Assembly (NCBI GenBank): GCA_017889845.1 | Contig: JAGGAJ010000012.1 | Coordinates: 1-18,443, forward strand | From: Deltaproteobacteria bacterium | Lineage (GTDB): Bacteria; Desulfobacterota; Deferrimicrobia; Deferrimicrobiales; Deferrimicrobiaceae | Direction of reading: 5' to 3' | Length of the DNA: 18,443 nucleotides | In this document: positions 13,679 through 18,443 of the stretch, one piece after another | Position numbering within the stretch: position 1 is the stretch's first letter | Layout: each line of letters begins with the position of its first letter | Made by a program: the position numbers and the translations under genes | Notes under the pieces: model-generated | Told to the model about the DNA's origin: nothing | What the model saw: only the letters and a program-made list of their open reading frames with translations | Databases searched by the model: none

Positions 13679-15063
13679 GTTACGTTCTGCGGGGTGGCGA
13701 GGTAGACGACGTTCCGGCTCGATTCCTTCCCCCGGTACATCGCCTGGTCCGCGAGGTTCAGAAGGTGCTGCTTGGTGTTGGCGTGTTCCGGAAACGCGGC
13801 GATGCCGATGGAGATCGTCAGCCGGATGTCGAGGCCGAGCTCTGCGACGAACCGCCCCGACTCCACGCCCAGCCGCATCCGCTCCGCCACGAGCCTCGCC
13901 TCCTCGGCGTTGGTCTCCACGAGGAGCACCACGAACTCGTCCCCTCCGTACCGGACGACGGTGTCGGTCTCCCGCACGCAGGACCGGAGCATGGAGCCCA
14001 CCTCGACCAGGACCCGGCTGCCCACCAGGTGTCCGTGCGCGTCGTTCACCCGCTTGAAGAAGTCCACGTCCATGAAGAGGACGGAGAAGAAATTCCGGTA
14101 CCGTTCGGACCTCTTCATCTCCCGGTCGAGCACCACGTTGAGGTACCGGCTGTTATAGAGCTTGGTGAGGTCGTCGATGTAGATCAGGCTCTGCGCCTGG
14201 GCGTTCCGTTCGGAATTGATGAGCGACAGGCGCGCCTGCCGGTGGAAGAAGTTCAACAACGGACTGTTCAGCGCCGCCCCCTCCGGCGTTCCCCGGAGCC
14301 CCATCATGGCGAAGATCCGGGAGCCCGGCGAGAGGTCGAAACGGAGGGTGAACAGCACGCGGCTCTGGTCGAGTGGCCATCTTCCCCCCGGCGCATCCCC
14401 CTCCAGCTCGTCCGCAGGGAACGTGACGGGGACCGCCCCGGACCGCCGCACGAGGGGGCCCCCGAACCGCCGCAGGAAGGCGGCGGCCGCCGCATCGTCC
14501 GGGAAGCCGATCGACGCCTGTACCTGGTACGGGACGATCCCTTCCCCCCCCTCCCGGAAGAGGACGCCGCACGTGGCGCCCAGCGCCTCCCTCAGCTTCT
14601 CCAGGATGGTGACCGAGAGGAGTGCCATCTCCGTGGTGGTGATGACGGGGATGCAGAAGTCGAACAACTCGTCCAGGGAGTGCCGCCGGAGGAGCCCGTA
14701 GCCGGAATACAGGTATTTCTCCAGGCACGGAACCAGCGCCTCGGAAAGATTTTCCTCGAACAGGACCTCCGAAGCGCCCCCCTTGAGCGCTTCCAGGACC
14801 GACGGCCCTTCGCGCCGCGGAAGGATGAGCATCAGGGGCGTCTTGGGGGCGAGGTCGAGTATCTCTGTGACGAACGCCTCCGCCCCCTGCTTTTTCGATT
14901 GCTTCTGCGCTACGATCGCCGCGAAATTTTCCTTGCGAAGCGCCGTGGAGCCGCTCTGCCAGTCGGGAAGGAAGGAGAAGTGCACGCCCTGGAGGGAGGG
15001 GACCTTCACCATCCCCTCGATGCCGGTGGCATCCGGGCACAGGATCAGGACGCGCTGGGTCAT
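13675..15063 (-). CDS. Diguanylate cyclase with degenerate receiver-like and GAF-like domains
   Basis: This 462-residue cytoplasmic protein is predicted to make cyclic di-GMP. Residues 1 to about 118 look like a receiver fold (RVLILCPDA near the start, a FAAIVAQ strand and TPLMLILPRREG), but no Asp is present where the phosphoacceptor should be. Residues about 125-295 are GAF-like. Residues 297-455 are a GGDEF domain: DDLTKLYNSRYLN, FMDVDFFKRVNDAHGH, the signature GGDEF at 373-377 and an inhibitory I-site RETD at 364-367, with the expected five-residue spacing. Ser349 replaces the Asp often seen in GHxxGD. No transmembrane segment is visible. The ATG at 15063 is 46 nt after comEC, with only a weak ribosome site. 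The signal sensed by the N-terminal domains is unknown. Confidence 0.9.
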   Translation of the reverse strand: MTQRVLILCPDATGIEGMVKVPSLQGVHFSFLPDWQSGSTALRKENFAAIVAQKQSKKQGAEAFVTEILDLAPKTPLMLILPRREGPSVLEALKGGASEVLFEENLSEALVPCLEKYLYSGYGLLRRHSLDELFDFCIPVITTTEMALLSVTILEKLREALGATCGVLFREGGEGIVPYQVQASIGFPDDAAAAAFLRRFGGPLVRRSGAVPVTFPADELEGDAPGGRWPLDQSRVLFTLRFDLSPGSRIFAMMGLRGTPEGAALNSPLLNFFHRQARLSLINSERNAQAQSLIYIDDLTKLYNSRYLNVVLDREMKRSERYRNFFSVLFMDVDFFKRVNDAHGHLVGSRVLVEVGSMLRSCVRETDTVVRYGGDEFVVLLVETNAEEARLVAERMRLGVESGRFVAELGLDIRLTISIGIAAFPEHANTKQHLLNLADQAMYRGKESSRNVVYLATPQNVT

Positions 15064-15109
15064 TTTCCGGTCCGTGTCCGGAACATGTTGGTCATCGGGC
15101 GAAGGTTCC

Positions 15110-17494
15110 TCACGTGAGCCTCCACAGGAACCGGATGAATCCGGGGAGGCTTCCCTGTTCGAACGTCGCGCCCTTCCCGTCGGAACGAACGGTAAATGCA
15201 CCGTTTTCCAACAAGAAACGCTGTCCCGAAGGTACCAGATTTCCTCCGGCAAAACAATCGCCATTTTGGGAAACCGTGGCGGCGGGCCGGCAGAAGGCGA
15301 CCCACTCCGAGGGCGACGCGCCCGGCGACCCGTGGTGCGGCAGGAAGAGGACCCTGAAGGTCCCGGCTTCCGGGGCCGGCCGGCCCCACGAGGACGGACC
15401 GCCCTCCAGATCCCCCGGCAACCATAATGACAGGATACCAAACCGGAACTCCAGCACGATCCCCCGGTCGTTGGTTTTTCCCTCCGCACGTTCCTTCGGT
15501 GCCCGTGCGAGGACCGCGACCCCCCCGAACAGCGCGGCGTCCCCCGACCGTACGGGACGCACGGTCCCCGCAAAGCCCGAAACGGCCGGACCGAACTCCT
15601 CCCGCGGAATTCCAGCCGGGACCCATATTTCTCCGACGTCGAAGGAGGAGAGGACCGCCTCCGCCCCGCCGTAATGGTCCTCGTGGGGGTGCGTCAGGAC
15701 GAGTACGTCGATCCGCCGGGCCCCGCTCCGTCGCAGGAACGGCACCACCGACCGCCCACCGGCGTCCCCCCGCATCGCACTCCCGCAGTCGACCAGCATC
15801 CTCCTCCCGTCCGGGAACGTCGCCAGGTGCGACGCTCCCCTGCCGACGTTGATGGCGGTGAAGGTGAACCCGGGAGCCGGCAGTGCGATCAGGGGGAGGT
15901 GCGCCCACAGGAGGAACAGGGCGGAGGATCCCGCGGCGGCCGCCCACGGGCGCATCCCCCGGCGGAGCATCCGGATCGTGCCTGCGATCCCGGCCGCCGA
16001 GCAGACCGCCGTTGCGAAAGGACCCGGCGGTGGGATCGCGAAGTATCCCGCGCCGGATCCGGACAGGGCATCCAGCAGCGACAGGGCCGACGTCAACCCT
16101 GCGGAGGCGAGGCGCACCGGGGGCCCCAGGAAGTCCCAGCCGAATACGCCCCCCGCCACGGCCAGCGAGGCGCCCGCGACGCCGGCCGCACCGAGGACCG
16201 GCCCGAACAGCACGTTCCAGAGGATCGCCCCGGCGGGCACGGCCTGGAAGAACGCCCCCGACACCGGAAGGGTGCCGAGGAATGCGACGGCAGAGGCCCG
16301 CAACGCCATGGTGCCCCATCTCGCGGCCTTCCTCCTCCATCCTGCGGTCTCTCCCCCTGTATCTCCATTCATGGGGATGGCGCCGTTGGCGATCAGGTGG
16401 AAGGTGGCCCCGTAGGACAGGAGAAAGGAAGCGGAGAACAGCTCCAGCGGCGAGGCTGCCAGGGTGATGCAGAACATGACGGACCATGCGAATCCCGGCG
16501 CCCGTGTCCCCAGGCGGTTCCACGCGACGACGGACAGGGTGATCATCCCGGCCGACCGCACCGCGGGCGTCGGCGCCCCCGCCAGGAGGACGTAAGCCCA
16601 GCATGCCGGGAGGGACAACAAGGGAGGAAGGCGGTTCAGGTCGGGCGTGCCGTGCCGCCTGCGGAGGATCCAGATGCCCAGTCGGATACAACAGACCGCG
16701 AGAACATGGAACACCGCGACGTTGATCCCGGATATGGCAAGGAGGTGGGCCAGTCCGGTCTTCCTCAGGAGCTCAACCATCGGGTGGGAGTACGGAGGAA
16801 CCTCCCCGGTGGCGAGTGAGAGCAGGTAGAGAGCGCCGGTCGACTCCCCGGCGTGCCGCCTCACCCACGCTCCCGTTTCCCTCCGCGCTCGTGCAAATCC
16901 GTCGAGGATCCGGCGCTCCCCCCGCGCCGGCCGGAGAAAGACCGCCTTCGCCGCGTCCGCGGCGAAGAGGTATTGTGCGCCCGCAGCCATCGCCGTGAGT
17001 TCCCTGGGGATCTCCCCGGGATTCCCGGATCCGCGAACGGCGTGGAGACGCCCCATCGCCCTCATCCGGGACGGGAACGAAACCGCAGTCTCCGGGTTCC
17101 GGACGTGCAGGAGGAGGTTCCCCGGACGCAACGAGGCGCCCGTTCCCGGCAGTGATACCACCGCCTCCTCCACCACGCCGGACCAGCCGCCGTCGGCGGC
17201 ACGGACCTCCGGCACCCTCCCCTCCACCACGATATCCACCCCGATGTACGGGAGTACCGTCTCCGGTGCGAGCAGGGGGATCCTCCGGGCGGTGAGAACC
17301 CCGCACAGGGCCACGACCGCACACGCCACGGGGAGCGCTCGCGCGCGGAGGAAGAGGAGGAGTGTGGAGGCAAGGAGGAGGAATCCCCCCGCAGCACCGG
17401 CCGCCGCGCCGCACAGGAGGCCCAGAAACACCCCGGCGAGGAACGAAACCAGAAGGAGGTAGAGGCCGCCCAGCCCACGGAACGGGTGATCCAT
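15110..17494 (-). CDS. comEC: ComEC/Rec2-family DNA uptake channel protein
   Basis: This 794-residue inner-membrane protein is the likely channel for single-stranded DNA in natural transformation. Residues 10-70 are hydrophobic, followed by the soluble DUF4131-type OB-like region to about 190. The competence domain at about 220-510 has many membrane segments and the signature GLAHLLAISGINVAVFH. A C-terminal metallo-beta-lactamase-like domain at about 543-770 has THPHEDHYGG (602-610), PGDLEG and LPHHGSPG, so the metal ligands look intact. The usual VGQGDA at its start reads VGRGAS. The length fits full ComEC proteins with all three parts. The ATG at 17494 lies 37 nt after the uvrC stop, and no good ribosome site is visible, so a slightly different start is possible. 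Role in transformation is inferred from the family. Confidence 0.93.
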   Translation of the reverse strand: MDHPFRGLGGLYLLLVSFLAGVFLGLLCGAAAGAAGGFLLLASTLLLFLRARALPVACAVVALCGVLTARRIPLLAPETVLPYIGVDIVVEGRVPEVRAADGGWSGVVEEAVVSLPGTGASLRPGNLLLHVRNPETAVSFPSRMRAMGRLHAVRGSGNPGEIPRELTAMAAGAQYLFAADAAKAVFLRPARGERRILDGFARARRETGAWVRRHAGESTGALYLLSLATGEVPPYSHPMVELLRKTGLAHLLAISGINVAVFHVLAVCCIRLGIWILRRRHGTPDLNRLPPLLSLPACWAYVLLAGAPTPAVRSAGMITLSVVAWNRLGTRAPGFAWSVMFCITLAASPLELFSASFLLSYGATFHLIANGAIPMNGDTGGETAGWRRKAARWGTMALRASAVAFLGTLPVSGAFFQAVPAGAILWNVLFGPVLGAAGVAGASLAVAGGVFGWDFLGPPVRLASAGLTSALSLLDALSGSGAGYFAIPPPGPFATAVCSAAGIAGTIRMLRRGMRPWAAAAGSSALFLLWAHLPLIALPAPGFTFTAINVGRGASHLATFPDGRRMLVDCGSAMRGDAGGRSVVPFLRRSGARRIDVLVLTHPHEDHYGGAEAVLSSFDVGEIWVPAGIPREEFGPAVSGFAGTVRPVRSGDAALFGGVAVLARAPKERAEGKTNDRGIVLEFRFGILSLWLPGDLEGGPSSWGRPAPEAGTFRVLFLPHHGSPGASPSEWVAFCRPAATVSQNGDCFAGGNLVPSGQRFLLENGAFTVRSDGKGATFEQGSLPGFIRFLWRLT

Positions 17495-17531
17495 GGGGAA
17501 AACACTGGCAATAGCCGTACCCGACGGCGCG

Positions 17532-18443
17532 CTATGTCTTTGCGGGGTTTGTTCCGAAGGCCTTACGTGTACGGCGGGCGCGGTGGAACGTCACGGCGAA
17601 CCGGTGCGCCTCGTCCCGGACCCGCATCAGGAGGTGGAGCACCGGGTCGTTTCCCGGAAGGTGGAGCGGGTTCTTGCGGCCCGGCACGAAGATCCGTTCG
17701 CGGAACACCTTCTCCCCGCCGCGTACCCGTTCCTTGGCGAGGGACACCGCCGGGACCGCTTCCCGCCCGGCGGCGCGCAGGGCCGCCAGGGCGGATGACA
17801 GCTGCCCCTTGCCGCCGTCGACCAGAACGAGGTCGGGGGGGCCCCCGAAATCCTCGTCGTGACCGAACCGGCGCCGCACCACCTCCTCCATCATGGCGAA
17901 GTCGTCCTGCCCCGGGACGCCGCGCACGGAAAATTTCCGGTACCACTTCTTCGCCGGCCTCCCCTCGAGGAACACCACCATGGAGCCCGCGGGCTCCTCC
18001 CCCGAGATGCTGGAGATGTCGAAACCCTCGACCCGCACCGGCGGCCGCGGAAGGGAGAACAGGGCCGCCATCCGCTCCGAGAGCCTCCCGTAGGCCTCCT
18101 CCCTCTCCCGGTGCATCCTCGCGCCTTCCGCCGCGTTCTTCCGTGCCAGCTCCGCCAGGCGGGCCCGCTCTCCTTTCTCCGGCGCGCGGAGAATCACTCT
18201 CCGTCCCGCCCGCTCGGAGAGCGCCGCGGCGAGGGCCGGGCGGTCGGCGAGAGGGAACGGCAGCAGGATCTCCCGGGGGAAGAACGCTCCCTCCGCGTAG
18301 TGCTGCAGGAGGAACGACGCCAGCGCCTCCCCGTCTTCCCCGTCCCACCGGAAGTGGCGATGATGCGCGTCGGTGAGGCGTCCGCTCCGCACGTACAGCA
18401 ATGACGCCGTGACCCGGGCACCCTCCGCGTGCCACCCGACCGC
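17532..18443 (-). CDS. uvrC: Excinuclease ABC subunit C, C-terminal part (5' end outside window, no HhH domain)
   Basis: The 303 visible residues are the C-terminal half of UvrC, the nuclease that cuts DNA on both sides of a lesion held by UvrB. The frame is open to the right edge, so the GIY-YIG and UVR parts lie beyond it. Visible signatures are LLYVRSGRL, the RNase H-like nuclease residues in VEGFDISSISG and DLVLVDGGKGQLSSA, AVSLAKERV, and the His of RVRDEAHRFAVTFHR. Standard UvrC continues after this last motif into about 60 residues of paired helix-hairpin-helix motifs. Here the protein stops 14 residues after RARR, and only 37 nt separate the stop from comEC. No shifted reading frame restores the missing domain. 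Identification is firm. The shortened end is seen directly. Confidence 0.96.
   Translation of the reverse strand, partial: AVGWHAEGARVTASLLYVRSGRLTDAHHRHFRWDGEDGEALASFLLQHYAEGAFFPREILLPFPLADRPALAAALSERAGRRVILRAPEKGERARLAELARKNAAEGARMHREREEAYGRLSERMAALFSLPRPPVRVEGFDISSISGEEPAGSMVVFLEGRPAKKWYRKFSVRGVPGQDDFAMMEEVVRRRFGHDEDFGGPPDLVLVDGGKGQLSSALAALRAAGREAVPAVSLAKERVRGGEKVFRERIFVPGRKNPLHLPGNDPVLHLLMRVRDEAHRFAVTFHRARRTRKAFGTNPAKT

Noticed and set aside
17062..17540. A shifted-frame helix-hairpin-helix domain after the uvrC stop
   Set aside because: I examined the other minus-strand frames across 17062-17531 and found no GIG-type hairpin motif. The region is the hydrophobic N-terminus of comEC.
1..18443. 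Mobile elements, CRISPR arrays, tRNA or rRNA genes, defence or toxin-antitoxin systems
   Set aside because: None seen on either strand. No transposase or integrase motif, no regularly spaced repeat and no cloverleaf pattern was found on reading.

Overview
The window is GC-rich (roughly two-thirds G+C by eye, not computed) bacterial chromosome, almost fully coding, with no transposases, CRISPR arrays, tRNAs, rRNAs or phage genes seen. A ferredoxin-dependent 2-oxoglutarate oxidoreductase, an ADP-forming acyl-CoA synthetase next to a DRTGG protein, a Pal-type lipoprotein with the GNCDERGT signature, and a hisS-aspS pair behind a GGDEF gene suggest an anaerobic or microaerophilic 'deltaproteobacterial' lineage (Desulfobacterota/Desulfuromonadota-like). 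That placement is an inference from gene content and rests on no database search.

Left block (1-6216, minus strand): a central-carbon operon read in the order mdh, sucC, sucD, korD, korA, korB, korC, with korC cut by the window edge. A TTGACA-type promoter lies at 6120-6148. A 12-bp perfect hairpin sits between mdh and sucC, and a possible short leader ORF ends on the mdh start codon. Together the enzymes interconvert oxaloacetate and malate, and succinate, succinyl-CoA and 2-oxoglutarate. All steps are reversible, so the block could serve an oxidative or a reductive TCA branch.

Middle (6217-9386, minus strand): a fused ADP-forming acyl-CoA synthetase (acdAB type) overlaps by 4 bp a BioD-like/DRTGG protein that resembles the regulatory N-terminus of large phosphotransacetylases. 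The synthetase starts at GTG, 6 nt after a TATAGT box, so its mRNA may be leaderless. The AT-rich promoter patch at 9393-9420 is shared with a divergent plus-strand pair (9520-10574). That pair encodes a small DUF4398-like lipoprotein and a Pal/OmpA-family lipoprotein whose N-terminal region resembles the small neighbour. A GC-rich hairpin at 10598-10621 serves as terminator for these genes and for the convergent operon.

Right block (10623-18443, minus strand): read in the order uvrC (5' end outside the window), comEC, a diguanylate cyclase, hisS, aspS. The last three overlap by 4 bp each. The UvrC ends without the usual C-terminal helix-hairpin-helix domain. The diguanylate cyclase has a receiver-like N-terminus without a phosphoacceptor Asp, a GAF-like middle and an intact GGDEF with an I-site. 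AspS carries the His/Gly pair typical of non-discriminating enzymes.

Most of the window is housekeeping. The less ordinary points are the helical-module relationship between the two lipoproteins, the acdAB-DRTGG unit, the possible leaderless start, the regulatory features around mdh, the shortened UvrC, and the cyclase placed ahead of two tRNA synthetase genes.
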